From Sphingomonas sp. UNC305MFCol5.2 (GTDB lineage: Bacteria; Pseudomonadota; Alphaproteobacteria; Sphingomonadales; Sphingomonadaceae): a DNA stretch of 64,000 nucleotides. The translations under genes were made by a program, and so were the position numbers. The notes under the pieces were generated by a model. That model ran no database searches. It saw only the letters and a program-made list of their open reading frames with translations, and was not told where the DNA came from. Numbering within the stretch: position 1 is the stretch's first letter; each line of letters begins with the position of its first letter. The stretch spans positions 186,001-250,000 of the forward strand of contig NZ_JOOE01000003.1 of assembly GCF_000712135.1 (NCBI RefSeq), given 5' to 3'. Below are positions 8,637 to 16,656 of the stretch, one piece after another.

Positions 8637-8670
8637 ACGCTGCGTGCGTCAGCCGACGCATCGCAGCGTT
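8637..8670 (+). terminator. Strong hairpin after the first EAL gene
   Basis: ACGCTGCG-TGCGTC pairs with GACGCA-TCGCAGCGT around a four-base loop, giving about 13 base pairs with one bulge, 10 bases after the stop codon. There is no T-run after it, so it may be a transcript-end stabilising hairpin, not a classical terminator. The rest of 8671-8833 holds no visible gene. Confidence 0.5.
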
Positions 8671-8833
8671 CGCCTCAGCCTCCGAAACCAACCTGGGACC
8701 GCGACTCGCGGAATCTCCGAAGCATTCGCGCGGAACCCAGGAGAATCCCTATGGGTGGGAATCCAATGCGGCGACGCACGGAGTGGGCGGCGCGCGCGTT
8801 AACCAATATTTCAGCTTCCGAAGAGGAGCTCGC

Positions 8834-9682
8834 ATGACCGACGCCAACCCCACGATGTCCCCCGTCACGCTCAACTGTGCCGATCCGCGCCTCGATCTCC
8901 GCATCGGCTTCCAGCCGATGATCGCAAAGGGGACCAGCAACCCCTTCGCCTGGCAGGCCGTCGCCACGGGCATCGGCGGCCGCAGCTTCGCTGCCCTCTC
9001 GGCAACGCTCCTTCCCGAGCAGCGCCCCGCTCTGGAGGCGCGCCGCATCACGCGCAGTCTCGAGCGCGCCGCCGCGCTCCGCGTCCATGGCGGCGAAACG
9101 CTGATCGCCATTCCGCTCGGCGCCGCCGCCGGACTCGCCGAGCCGCTGCTTTCGCATCTCTTCCGCGCCGCGCTCGCGCAGGGCATCGCCACCGACCGGC
9201 TGGTGATCGAGATCAACGCCGACGAACGCGGCGATCTGAGCCACGCCGTCGCGCTCGCCGACGCATGTACGCGCCGCGGCCTGTCGGTTACACTCGACGG
9301 CTTCGCCGCAGGCCCGATCGCACTCAAGCTGCTTGCCCGCTTCACGCCGCGCTTCATCAAGCTCGATCCCTCGCTCGTCCACGGAATCGATGCCAGCGTC
9401 TCGCGCCGGCTGATGGCCGAGGGCGTGATGCGGCTGGCGCGCGGCATGGGCGTCACCGTCATCGCCCGGGGTGCCGAGCGTCGCGGCGAGCATGAGGCAC
9501 TCGTGGCGATGGGCGTGCGTCACTTCCAGGTCGAGACCGCGTCGCTGCCCCGGGGAGACCTGCCGCGCCGCGAACCGCGCAATCCGGTCAGCGCGGCCAC
9601 CCACCGCCGCCTCGCGCATCACAACCGCGCGGTCTTCCCACTCCGCACGGCGCGCACTACCGAGATGGCAATCGCGCTCTAG
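8834..9682 (+). CDS. Second degenerate EAL-domain protein
   Basis: A 282-residue EAL-fold protein, also without other domains. Family positions are visible at IGFQPMIAKG, VIEINADERGDL, VTLDGFAAG, RFIKLDPSLV and VIARGAE. The EAL glutamate is lost (QAV), the second aspartate of DDFG is lost (DGFA) and the late glutamate reads arginine, but KLD and the first aspartate remain. It is therefore probably inactive, but differently eroded from the upstream EAL gene. I chose ATG 8834 because AGAGGAGCT precedes it; a frame opening at 8783 has no such site. It looks like a diverged duplicate or a second recruited EAL protein. Confidence 0.8.
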   Translation: MTDANPTMSPVTLNCADPRLDLRIGFQPMIAKGTSNPFAWQAVATGIGGRSFAALSATLLPEQRPALEARRITRSLERAAALRVHGGETLIAIPLGAAAGLAEPLLSHLFRAALAQGIATDRLVIEINADERGDLSHAVALADACTRRGLSVTLDGFAAGPIALKLLARFTPRFIKLDPSLVHGIDASVSRRLMAEGVMRLARGMGVTVIARGAERRGEHEALVAMGVRHFQVETASLPRGDLPRREPRNPVSAATHRRLAHHNRAVFPLRTARTTEMAIAL

Positions 9683-9716
9683 GTTGCGCCGCGCGGTGGC
9701 GGCGCTAACAGGCGGC

Positions 9717-10397
9717 ATGCCCGATCCCGTCACTATCCGCCGCCTCTATGGACGTTCCAAGGGGCACAAGTTGCGCGAAGGCCAAGCCGCCCTCCTCGAG
9801 GAGATGCTGCCCAGGGTCAGCGTCCCCGATCACGGCCCGCTCGACGCCGCCCGGCTATTTGGCGACAGCCGCCCGCTCGAGTTCGAGATCGGCTTCGGCG
9901 GCGGCGAGCATCTCGCCGGCCAGGCACGGATGCGCCCCGATCACGGCTTTGTCGGCTGCGAGCCTTTTCTCAACGGCGTGGTCAGCGCGCTCAACCATAT
10001 CCGCGACGACGCGCTCGGCAATGTCCGGCTGCACATGGGCGACGCGCTGGAAGTGCTCGAGCGGCTTCCCGACGCCAGCCTGAGCCGAGTCTATCTGCTC
10101 CATCCCGACCCCTGGCCCAAGGCGCGCCATGCCAAAAGGCGCATGGTCAACAACGGCCCGCTCGAAATGATCGCGGCCAAGCTCAAGCCCGGCTGCGAGT
10201 TTCGCCTCGGCACCGACGATCCAACATATTGCCGCTGGGCGATGATGGTGATGAACCAGCGCCGCGACTTCGCGTGGCAGGCGGAGAGCGCCGCAGACTT
10301 CCTCACCCGTCCGGCCGATTGGCCCGAGACCCGCTACGAGCGCAAGGCGCGCCGCAAGGGACACGAGGTCTGGTACTTCCGCTATTTGCGGATCTGA
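9717..10397 (+). CDS. trmB: tRNA (guanine-N7-)-methyltransferase
   Basis: Makes m7G46 in tRNA using S-adenosylmethionine. The 226-residue product contains the SAM-binding FEIGFGGGEHLAGQA block (about residues 60-74) and the TrmB signature HPDPWPKARHAKRRMV (about residues 128-143). The start ATG 9717 gives the family-typical N-terminus with LYGRSKGHKLR. It converges with xthA, leaving only four bases between the two stop codons. Confidence 0.93.
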   Translation: MPDPVTIRRLYGRSKGHKLREGQAALLEEMLPRVSVPDHGPLDAARLFGDSRPLEFEIGFGGGEHLAGQARMRPDHGFVGCEPFLNGVVSALNHIRDDALGNVRLHMGDALEVLERLPDASLSRVYLLHPDPWPKARHAKRRMVNNGPLEMIAAKLKPGCEFRLGTDDPTYCRWAMMVMNQRRDFAWQAESAADFLTRPADWPETRYERKARRKGHEVWYFRYLRI

Positions 10398-10401
10398 GAC
10401 C

Positions 10402-11175
10402 CTAGAGGTCCAGCTCGATCCATACCGGCGCGTGATCGCTGGTCTTCTCCCAGCCGCGGACATGTGCGTCGACCTCCGCCGCCCTCAATTTCTTCGCGGC
10501 GGGCGCGTTGAGCAGGAGATGGTCGATACGCAGCCCGGCATTGCGGGAATACGCGTTCCGGAAATAGTCCCAGAAAGTGTAGATCGTCTCGTCCGGATGC
10601 ATCGTCCGCAACGCGTCGGTCCAGCCCTGATCGAGCATTCGGAAAAAGGCGGCGCGAACCTCGGGTGCGAACAGCGCGTCGTCGAGCCAGCGCTCAGGCT
10701 TGTAGACGTCGCGGTCGGTTGGCATCACGTTATAGTCGCCGGCGATCACCACCGGTGCGTCCATGCGGATCAAGATCGCGGCGTGCTCGATCAGCCGGTC
10801 GAACCAGCGGAGCTTGTAGTCGAATTTCGGCCCCGGCCGCGGGTTGCCGTTGGGGAGATAGAGCCCACCTACCAGCACGCCGCCGATCGCGGCCTCGATA
10901 TATCTGCTGTGGCTGTCGTCAGGATCTCCAGGCAGCCCGCGCCGCGTCTCGACCGGATCGCAGCCCCGGGCCAGGATCGCCACGCCGTTCCAGCTCTTCT
11001 GGCCGTGCCAAATCGCGCCATAGCCCAAGTCCCGGATCGCCGCTTCCGGGAATTTCTCGTCGGGCGCTTTCAATTCCTGCAGGCACACCACGTCGGGCGC
11101 GCTCTCGGCGAGCCAACGCAGCAGCACCGGCAGGCGTCCGTTGACGCCATTCACGTTGTACGTCGCGATCCGCAA
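10402..11175 (-). CDS. xth: Exodeoxyribonuclease III
   Basis: Metal-dependent AP endonuclease/3'-5' exonuclease of base-excision repair. The 257-residue product has the family blocks RIATYNVNGVNGR at the N-terminus, CLQELKAPDEKFP (catalytic Glu), GDYNVMPTDRDVY (Asp-Asn pair), LRIDHLLLN and the SDHAPV C-terminal histidine motif. The frame opens at 11253, but the extra N-terminal residues are not family-like. The TTG at 11175, preceded on this strand by GAGGAGGATG, places the first strand immediately after the start, so I chose it. Confidence 0.9.
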   Translation of the reverse strand: MRIATYNVNGVNGRLPVLLRWLAESAPDVVCLQELKAPDEKFPEAAIRDLGYGAIWHGQKSWNGVAILARGCDPVETRRGLPGDPDDSHSRYIEAAIGGVLVGGLYLPNGNPRPGPKFDYKLRWFDRLIEHAAILIRMDAPVVIAGDYNVMPTDRDVYKPERWLDDALFAPEVRAAFFRMLDQGWTDALRTMHPDETIYTFWDYFRNAYSRNAGLRIDHLLLNAPAAKKLRAAEVDAHVRGWEKTSDHAPVWIELDL

Positions 11176-11272
11176 GCCACATCCTCCTCGCCCGACAAGA
11201 CATGTGGCGGGCAAAGGGTTCCCATTCCGCCGGTTGACCCGCCTCGCGCCCACGCTTAGGGGGCGGCTGCGT

Positions 11273-11348
11273 GGGTCCGTAGCTCAGTTGGTAGAGCAAG
11301 CGACTTTTAATCGAGAGGTCCCGGGTTCGAATCCCGGCGGACCCACCA
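11273..11348 (+). tRNA. tRNA-Lys (anticodon TTT)
   Basis: Cloverleaf with acceptor stem GGGTCCG/CGGACCC, discriminator A and an encoded CCA. The D-arm reads GCTCAGTTGGTAGAGC, the anticodon loop CTTTTAA with TTT at 11306-11308, and the T-arm CCGGGTTCGAATCCCGG. The two outermost anticodon-stem positions appear as A-G and G-A mismatches (AGCGA/TCGAG), leaving three Watson-Crick pairs. The predicted protein frames crossing this gene are translation artefacts of the tRNA. Confidence 0.95.
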
Positions 11349-11523
11349 AGGAAGTGTGACGCAGCATCATAACTGCGCCGCGGCAGCTGGGCATCCCCGG
11401 AGCGGATGGAATCAGGTCGGCCGAACCTCATATCGATGCACGCCGGCCCCGATGACAATCGCCTTGTCGGGTCGACCGTCCAACGACGCTGGTTTTGCCG
11501 ACGACGACGAAGGGAGTATCAAT

Positions 11524-11790
11524 TCAGCGACGGCACCAGCCGGCACATGCGCCTCGCGTCGCGGTTCCCGTAAACGCCTTGCTGGTCAGCTGCGCCTCGC
11601 CGGGCTTTTTGGGGCCAACGTCGAACCAGTCTCCCAGCCCGAAATCGACCAGCCCATCGACCGCGCGGCTTTCGAGATAGCGGGTGTAGCGCTCCATCGC
11701 GGCGTAATTGTCGGCGAGGATCGTCGCGTTGCCGTAGAAGCGATAGGCCGCCCAAGGCGCCAGCACCATCGACCCCCATTCCCGGTGAAT
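11524..11790 (-). pseudogene. Fragment of a GH78-like alpha-L-rhamnosidase
   Basis: On the reverse strand a short frame contains EWGSMVLAPWAAYRFYG, MERYTRYLESRA and VDFGLGDWFDVGPKKPGEAQ. This is a well-conserved internal part of glycoside hydrolase family 78 alpha-L-rhamnosidases, which exceed 700 residues. Only about 80 residues remain, with no start, signal peptide or remaining domains. It abuts the cysteine-synthase fragment at about 11800 in a different frame. It is a dead remnant of a larger gene. The 175 bases between it and the tRNA hold nothing I recognise. Confidence 0.65.
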
Positions 11791-11811
11791 CGCGGAACCT
11801 CGTGCTGTCAC

Positions 11812-12013
11812 ACAGCGGCGTCACGATGCTTCCGCGCTCACCCTTTCGGAGCATTTCATCCACCACCTTCAGGCACGCAATCAGATTAATGCCCGTTGAT
11901 CCGCCCACGTTGCCTCCCAGTATCTGGGATAGCGCGTGCATTGCGCCGATCGAAGCTGCATCGTTCGCCACGATCATGCGGTCCATCACACCCGGCACGA
12001 AACTTGACCACCC
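11812..12013 (-). pseudogene. C-terminal fragment of a PLP-dependent cysteine synthase-like gene
   Basis: The reverse-strand reading SSFVPGVMDRMIV, then NDAASIGAMHALSQILGG, VGGSTGINL and KGERGSIVTPLCDS, matches the C-terminal end of PLP-dependent cysteine synthase family proteins. About 65 residues are left. Upstream the frame is lost, and downstream it is joined to the rhamnosidase fragment. The start codon and the catalytic lysine region are missing. The two fragments show that this stretch beside the tRNA gene has been rearranged. Confidence 0.6.
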
Positions 12014-12113
12014 ATGCCGACGTCATCAATCCGGATCTGCTCACCTTGGTCCGGACCTGATAGGAATGCGGCGGCGGGCCTCATCCCTGCCGCCGGCCAG
12101 ACAGAGAGGGCGC

Positions 12114-12416
12114 ATGACGTCGTGTATTCATAGCGCAACGATCAACGACGTAACCCCCAGCGCGCGGGGCTGCGAGGAATGCCTGAAGATTGGCAGCCCA
12201 TGGCTGCACCTCCGCATCTGCCGAACCTGCGGCCATGTCGGCTGCTGCGACCAGTCTCCCCATCGCCATGCCACCGCGCATTTCCACGCCACGCGTCACC
12301 CGATCATCGAAGGCTACGATCCGCCCGAGGGCTGGGGCTGGTGCTATGTCGACGAAGTCGAGATCGACTTGCCGGACCAGACGCCGCAACGCGGGCCCAT
12401 CCCGCGGTTCTATTGA
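12114..12416 (+). CDS. UBP-type zinc finger protein
   Basis: A 100-residue protein consisting almost entirely of a UBP-type zinc finger. The ligand pattern is visible as CEECLKIG, then CRTCGHVGCC, then HRHATAHFHATRH. In eukaryotes this domain binds ubiquitin tails; bacterial stand-alone versions have no established role. The ATG at 12114 follows AGAGAGGG at good spacing; a longer frame to the left runs through the antisense gene fragments and is rejected. The next gene is the YdeP-like oxidoreductase, 100 bases downstream. Confidence 0.85.
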   Translation: MTSCIHSATINDVTPSARGCEECLKIGSPWLHLRICRTCGHVGCCDQSPHRHATAHFHATRHPIIEGYDPPEGWGWCYVDEVEIDLPDQTPQRGPIPRFY

Positions 12417-12516
12417 GACGAAGGCCGCGCGCAGTTCGCGGATTTTATTGTAGTTGGCGCAGGCCGGGCGATTGTCCAGAAGACGGTTCCAGGCGAGCGG
12501 CGAAAGGGTAGGCGTC

Positions 12517-14805
12517 ATGTCGAAGCAGCGTTCGGACAAGCCCGAGATCAAGCCCTTCGCGGGCCCGGCGGGCGGCTGGGGCTCGGTGCGTTCGCTCGCC
12601 GAGATCCTGCCGCGCGAGCGCGTCACGCCCGATGCGCTGCTCCAGCTCGCGCGCCAGAACAAGCCCCATGGCTTCATGTGCACCAGTTGCGCCTGGCCCA
12701 AGCCCGCCGATCACCATCCCGCCGAATTCTGCGAGGAAGGCGCGAAGGCGACCGCGTGGGAACTGACCACGCTGCGCACCACGCCGGAATTCTTCGCGCA
12801 GCATACGCTGACCGAGCTGCGCGACTGGAAGGACTATGACCTCGAGCAGCACGGCCGACTGACCCATCCGCTTCGCTACGATGCAGCCACCGACAAATAT
12901 GTCGCGTGCAGCTGGGAGGAGGCGTTCGACGCCATCGGAACGGCTCTGCGCCCGCTCGACCCCAAATCGGTCGCTTTCTACTCGTCGGGCCGCACCTGCC
13001 TCGAGGCATCGTACATGTACGGGCTGATGGCGCGGATGTTCGGCAATCAGAACCTGCCCGACAGTTCGAACATGTGCCACGAATCGACTTCGGTCGGGCT
13101 CAAGGCGGCGATCGGCGTGCCGGTCGGGACGACGCGGCTCAAGGATTTCGAGGCTTGCGACGCGATCTTCTTCTTCGGCCAGAATGTCGGATCCAACGCG
13201 CCGCGGATGCTCCACGACCTGCGCAGCGCGCGCAAGCGCGGCGTGGAAATCATCACCTTCAATCCGCTCAGGGAACGCGGACTCGAACGCTTTACCAATC
13301 CGCAGAGCCCGATCGAGATGCTGACCGGCGGCGAGACGCAGATCTCGACCCAATATCATCAGGTGAAGGCCGGCGGCGATATCGCCGCGATGCTGGGGAT
13401 CGCCAAATTCGTGATCGAATGGGACGACGCCGCGCTCGCAGTGGGCGACCCACCGGTCCTCGATCACGACTTCATCGCGCAGCACACGCATGACTTCCGC
13501 GCCTTCGCCGATGCGGCGCGCGCCGCCGAATGGGCCGATATCGAACGCGAGTCCGGACTCGAGCGGTCGGCGCTGGAGCAGGCGGCACGGGTCTACGCGA
13601 AGGCCAAGGCCGTGCTCGCCATCTACGGCATGGGGCTGACCCAGCATGTGAAGGGCGTCGAGAATGTCCGCATGGTGGTCAATCTGCTGCTGTTGCGCGG
13701 CAATATCGGCAGACCCGGCGCGGGCCCGACGCCGGTGCGCGGCCATTCGAACGTCCAGGGCCAGCGCACCGTCGGCATCACCGAGAAGACCGAACTGGTG
13801 CCCGTCGACAGGCTGAAGGAACTGTACGGCTTCGATCCGCCGACCGAAAAGGGGCTCGACACTGTCGAGACCTGTCGCGGCGTGATCGACGGATCGGTGA
13901 AGGCAGTGATCGGCCTCGGCGGCAATTTCCTGCGTGCAGTGCCCGAGACCGCGGCGATGGAGGAAGCCTGGCCGCGCCTCGATCTGTCGGTCCAGATCGC
14001 GACCAAGCTCAATCGAAACCACCTCTTCGCCGGCAAGATCACCTATCTGCTTCCCTGCCTCGGCCGGATCGAGGAGGATGTTCAGGAGACCGGACCACAG
14101 GCGGTCTCGACCGAGGATTCGACCAGCTGCATCCACGGCTCGCGCGGCAAATCGAGGCCTGCGAGCCCTCATCTCCTGTCCGAGCCGCGCATCGTCGCAG
14201 AGATCGCCAAGCGCATCCTGCCGCCCAATCCGCGCGTCGATTGGGACAATTGGGTCGCCGATTATGGGCGGATCCGCGATGCGATCGAGGCGACGTACCC
14301 GGCGATCTTCAGGGGCTATAACAAGCGCCTGTTCACGCCCGGCGGCTTCTGGAAAGGCAACAAGGCGGCCGAACGCGTCTGGCAGACGCCGAGCGGCAAG
14401 GCCGAGTTCCTCGCGCCGACCGGGCTGAGCGCGACGGGGTTCGCCGACGCGGAAGGACGCTTCCGGCTGATGACCCTGCGCTCGAACGACCAGTTCAACA
14501 CGACGATCTATGGCTATCACGATCGCTTCCGCGGCGTGAAAGGCACCCGCGACGTGCTGTTCATCAACCGCGAGGACATGGCCGCTACAGGCGTTTCCGA
14601 AGGCCAGATCGTTGCATTGGAGAGTGACGCGGGAGACGGCAAGCTGCGCCGCCGCGAGGGCCTGATCGTCACCCCCTACGACATCCCGCGTGGTTGCCTC
14701 GGCGCTTATTATCCGGAAGCGAACGTGCTGATGCCGGTCGAGCATCATGCCGAGCAGAGCCATGTTCCCGCGGCCAAATCGGTACCCGTGCGGATTCGGA
14801 TTTGA
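12517..14805 (+). CDS. FdhF/YdeP family molybdopterin oxidoreductase
   Basis: A 762-residue cytoplasmic molybdopterin-guanine-dinucleotide oxidoreductase of the YdeP/FdhF-like family, formate-dehydrogenase-like proteins whose substrate is mostly unknown. The N-terminal GFMCTSCAWPKP region is typical of this branch. The middle has SSNMCHESTSVGLK and the FFFGQNVGSNAPRM cofactor-binding motifs, and the C-terminal cofactor domain includes LRSNDQFNTTIYGYHDR. The start at 12517 is internal to a frame that opens at 12454. fdhD and mobA follow with overlapping ends, supplying the sulfur-transfer and cofactor-guanylation functions such an enzyme needs. Confidence 0.9.
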   Translation: MSKQRSDKPEIKPFAGPAGGWGSVRSLAEILPRERVTPDALLQLARQNKPHGFMCTSCAWPKPADHHPAEFCEEGAKATAWELTTLRTTPEFFAQHTLTELRDWKDYDLEQHGRLTHPLRYDAATDKYVACSWEEAFDAIGTALRPLDPKSVAFYSSGRTCLEASYMYGLMARMFGNQNLPDSSNMCHESTSVGLKAAIGVPVGTTRLKDFEACDAIFFFGQNVGSNAPRMLHDLRSARKRGVEIITFNPLRERGLERFTNPQSPIEMLTGGETQISTQYHQVKAGGDIAAMLGIAKFVIEWDDAALAVGDPPVLDHDFIAQHTHDFRAFADAARAAEWADIERESGLERSALEQAARVYAKAKAVLAIYGMGLTQHVKGVENVRMVVNLLLLRGNIGRPGAGPTPVRGHSNVQGQRTVGITEKTELVPVDRLKELYGFDPPTEKGLDTVETCRGVIDGSVKAVIGLGGNFLRAVPETAAMEEAWPRLDLSVQIATKLNRNHLFAGKITYLLPCLGRIEEDVQETGPQAVSTEDSTSCIHGSRGKSRPASPHLLSEPRIVAEIAKRILPPNPRVDWDNWVADYGRIRDAIEATYPAIFRGYNKRLFTPGGFWKGNKAAERVWQTPSGKAEFLAPTGLSATGFADAEGRFRLMTLRSNDQFNTTIYGYHDRFRGVKGTRDVLFINREDMAATGVSEGQIVALESDAGDGKLRRREGLIVTPYDIPRGCLGAYYPEANVLMPVEHHAEQSHVPAAKSVPVRIRI

Positions 14806-15581
14806 CCGCTGCGCGGACTCTCGCATTCGCACGGATCGGCGCCGATGGCGGTGCCGATGTGGAAAGGCGCGCGATCGCCGAGGAAGTGCCGGTGGCGATC
14901 GAGTGCAATGGCCTTGGTTATGCCGTGCTGATGGCCAGCCCCGACGACCTGCTCGACCTCGGTTATGGCTTCGCGCTGACCGAGCGGCTGATCGACGAGG
15001 CCGGCGACATGCTCGACGCCGAAGTGCATGCGCTCGAACACGGCCTGATCCTGCGCCTCACCTTGTCGCAGCGCGCGGCGATCCGCGTGTCGGACCGGGT
15101 CCGCCATCGCACTGCCGATTCCTCCTGCGGATTATGCGGGATCGAGAGTCTCGAACAGGCGATGCGCCCGCTGCCGCCGCGGTCAGCGCACTGGGCGGGT
15201 GAGGACCAGGCGGTATTCGCTGCGCTGCAGGCACTCGAGAAGACGCAGCCACTCGGCGTTGCGACACGCGCGGTGCACGCGGCCGCCGCCTGCACCGAGG
15301 CCGGTTCCATCCGCCTCGTGCGGGAGGATGTCGGCCGCCACAACGCCTTCGACAAGCTCATCGGAGCGATGCTGCGCGAAGGGCTGTCCTGGGATCACGG
15401 CTTCGCCTTGCTCACTTCGCGTTGTTCGTACGAGCTGGTGGAGAAAGCCGCTTTATCGGATTGCCCCATGCTCGCCACGATCTCCGCTCCGACCGCCCTC
15501 GCACTGGCGCGCGCCCGGACGGCCGGGCTCGAATTGCGGGTGCTCACCCGCCCAGACGCCCTGCTGCGGCCGATCGCATGA
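14802..15581 (+). CDS. fdhD: Formate dehydrogenase accessory sulfurtransferase FdhD
   Basis: FdhD moves sulfur onto the molybdenum cofactor before insertion into formate-dehydrogenase-type enzymes. The protein has about 259 residues. The key cysteines are in SSCGLCG (about residues 107-113), and the conserved VGRHNAFDKLIG and TSRCSYELVEKAA blocks follow. No ATG is well placed. The TTG at 14802 overlaps the upstream stop as TTGA, and the family sequence begins just after it; a GTG at 14859 is the alternative. The gene lies between its likely client (YdeP-like) and mobA. Confidence 0.88.
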   Translation: MTAARTLAFARIGADGGADVERRAIAEEVPVAIECNGLGYAVLMASPDDLLDLGYGFALTERLIDEAGDMLDAEVHALEHGLILRLTLSQRAAIRVSDRVRHRTADSSCGLCGIESLEQAMRPLPPRSAHWAGEDQAVFAALQALEKTQPLGVATRAVHAAAACTEAGSIRLVREDVGRHNAFDKLIGAMLREGLSWDHGFALLTSRCSYELVEKAALSDCPMLATISAPTALALARARTAGLELRVLTRPDALLRPIA

Positions 15582-16123
15582 AACTGCTCGGTGCCATCCT
15601 CGCCGGCGGCCGCTCGCGCCGCTTCGGCAGCGACAAGGCCGAGGCCATGCTCGACGGACGGACGCTTCTCGCGCATGTCGCGGACGCGCTCCGTCCGCAA
15701 TGCGATGCCCTTGTCCTCTGCGGCCGAACGCATCGCGAAATGGCCTCTCTGGAAGATCGCCCACGTGCCGGTCTCGGTCCGCTCGGCGGCTTATGCGCAG
15801 CCTTGGCATATGGGCAGCGGGCGGGTTTTGCGGCAGTGCTCAGTGCGCCCTGTGACTCCCCGGACCTGCCGCGCAACCTTCATGATCGGCTGTCGGGGGT
15901 CTCGGGACCCGCCTATGTCGCCGATCTTCCGGTGGTCGGCCTCTGGCCCTGCGCGCTGGCGGAGGCACTGCATTCATGGCTTCAGGCGAACAATGATCGT
16001 TCGCTCAACGCCTGGGCGCGTGCGGTGTCAGCGACCCCCGTCGAAATCGCGCATCAGCTGGGCAACATCAACACGCGCGATGACCTGATGGCATTCGAAC
16101 GGCGAGATATATTCCTTCATTGA
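15578..16123 (+). CDS. mobA: Molybdenum cofactor guanylyltransferase
   Basis: Attaches GMP to molybdopterin to make the bis-MGD-type cofactor. The 181-residue product opens with GAILAGGRSRRFGSDKA, the nucleotide-binding signature. PRAGLGPLGGLCAAL and SAPCDSPDLP follow, and the C-terminal NINTRDDL is typical. The ATG overlaps the fdhD stop as ATGA, so the three molybdenum genes form one translationally linked set. Confidence 0.92.
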   Translation: MKLLGAILAGGRSRRFGSDKAEAMLDGRTLLAHVADALRPQCDALVLCGRTHREMASLEDRPRAGLGPLGGLCAALAYGQRAGFAAVLSAPCDSPDLPRNLHDRLSGVSGPAYVADLPVVGLWPCALAEALHSWLQANNDRSLNAWARAVSATPVEIAHQLGNINTRDDLMAFERRDIFLH

Positions 16124-16607
16124 GGCTGGCTGAATGGATGTTCGCGAACGCATCCCGCATAATCGTATATGCGAGTGCGAAAATATGCACCCGATCGGCA
16201 CAGGCTTGATCAACAAGCAAGCGCCCAAACTGCCGGTAACAGAAACGCCCCACCAGCTGGCATCGGATAGAAGGGTGCAGAGATCACCTCAGAATCGCCC
16301 ACATTTTCATTGGTCAGGCGAGTATATCGCTCAAATCGGGGAACCGGGCCTTTAGGCATCGAATATATCAACAGGGAAGGCGACCCGCGCAGCCATGCTA
16401 TCGAAGAATGATCAACTATCGATCCATCCTCCGAAACTTGGCCAATCCAAGCGTCGACACGGATCAACCGATGACATCGCGCATCTCCCGAATCGCAAAT
16501 CGCCTTGGACAGCTTCGACGGGTTGCGGCTGCGGATGGATGATCGGATCGATTCCGCGGCTGGTACACGGTTCCTCGCCGGAAGCGTTGGAATCGTGAAA
16601 CCGGCAA
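16124..16607. other. Intergenic stretch with no recognisable gene
   Basis: About 480 bases between mobA and the terminator of the receptor operon. A reverse-strand frame spans 16210-16656, but its translation is unlike anything I recognise, has no good ribosome-binding site and overlaps the terminator hairpin. The base composition is lower in GC than the flanks, which may mark decayed sequence. Confidence 0.4.
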
Positions 16608-16636
16608 GGGATCGCCGCAGTGCATGCGGCGATCCC
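16608..16636 (-). terminator. Terminator hairpin after the TonB-receptor operon
   Basis: GGGATCGCCGCA and TGCGGCGATCCC form a perfect 12-base-pair stem around a five-base loop, 20 bases downstream of the receptor stop. The T-run is weak. Confidence 0.65.
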
Positions 16637-16656
16637 CTGGTCTTCGAAGGCCGCAA

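Noticed and set aside
11273-11348. tRNA-Lys as an attachment site for an island
   Set aside because: No second copy of the tRNA 3' end and no integrase gene were seen in the window.
11141-11359. Frame reading GSVAQLVEQ...VPGSNPGGPT
   Set aside because: This is the well-known artefact of translating a tRNA gene, here tRNA-Lys.
16210-16656. 148-codon reverse-strand frame downstream of the TonB operon
   Set aside because: No family resemblance, no good ribosome-binding site, and it overlaps the terminator hairpin.
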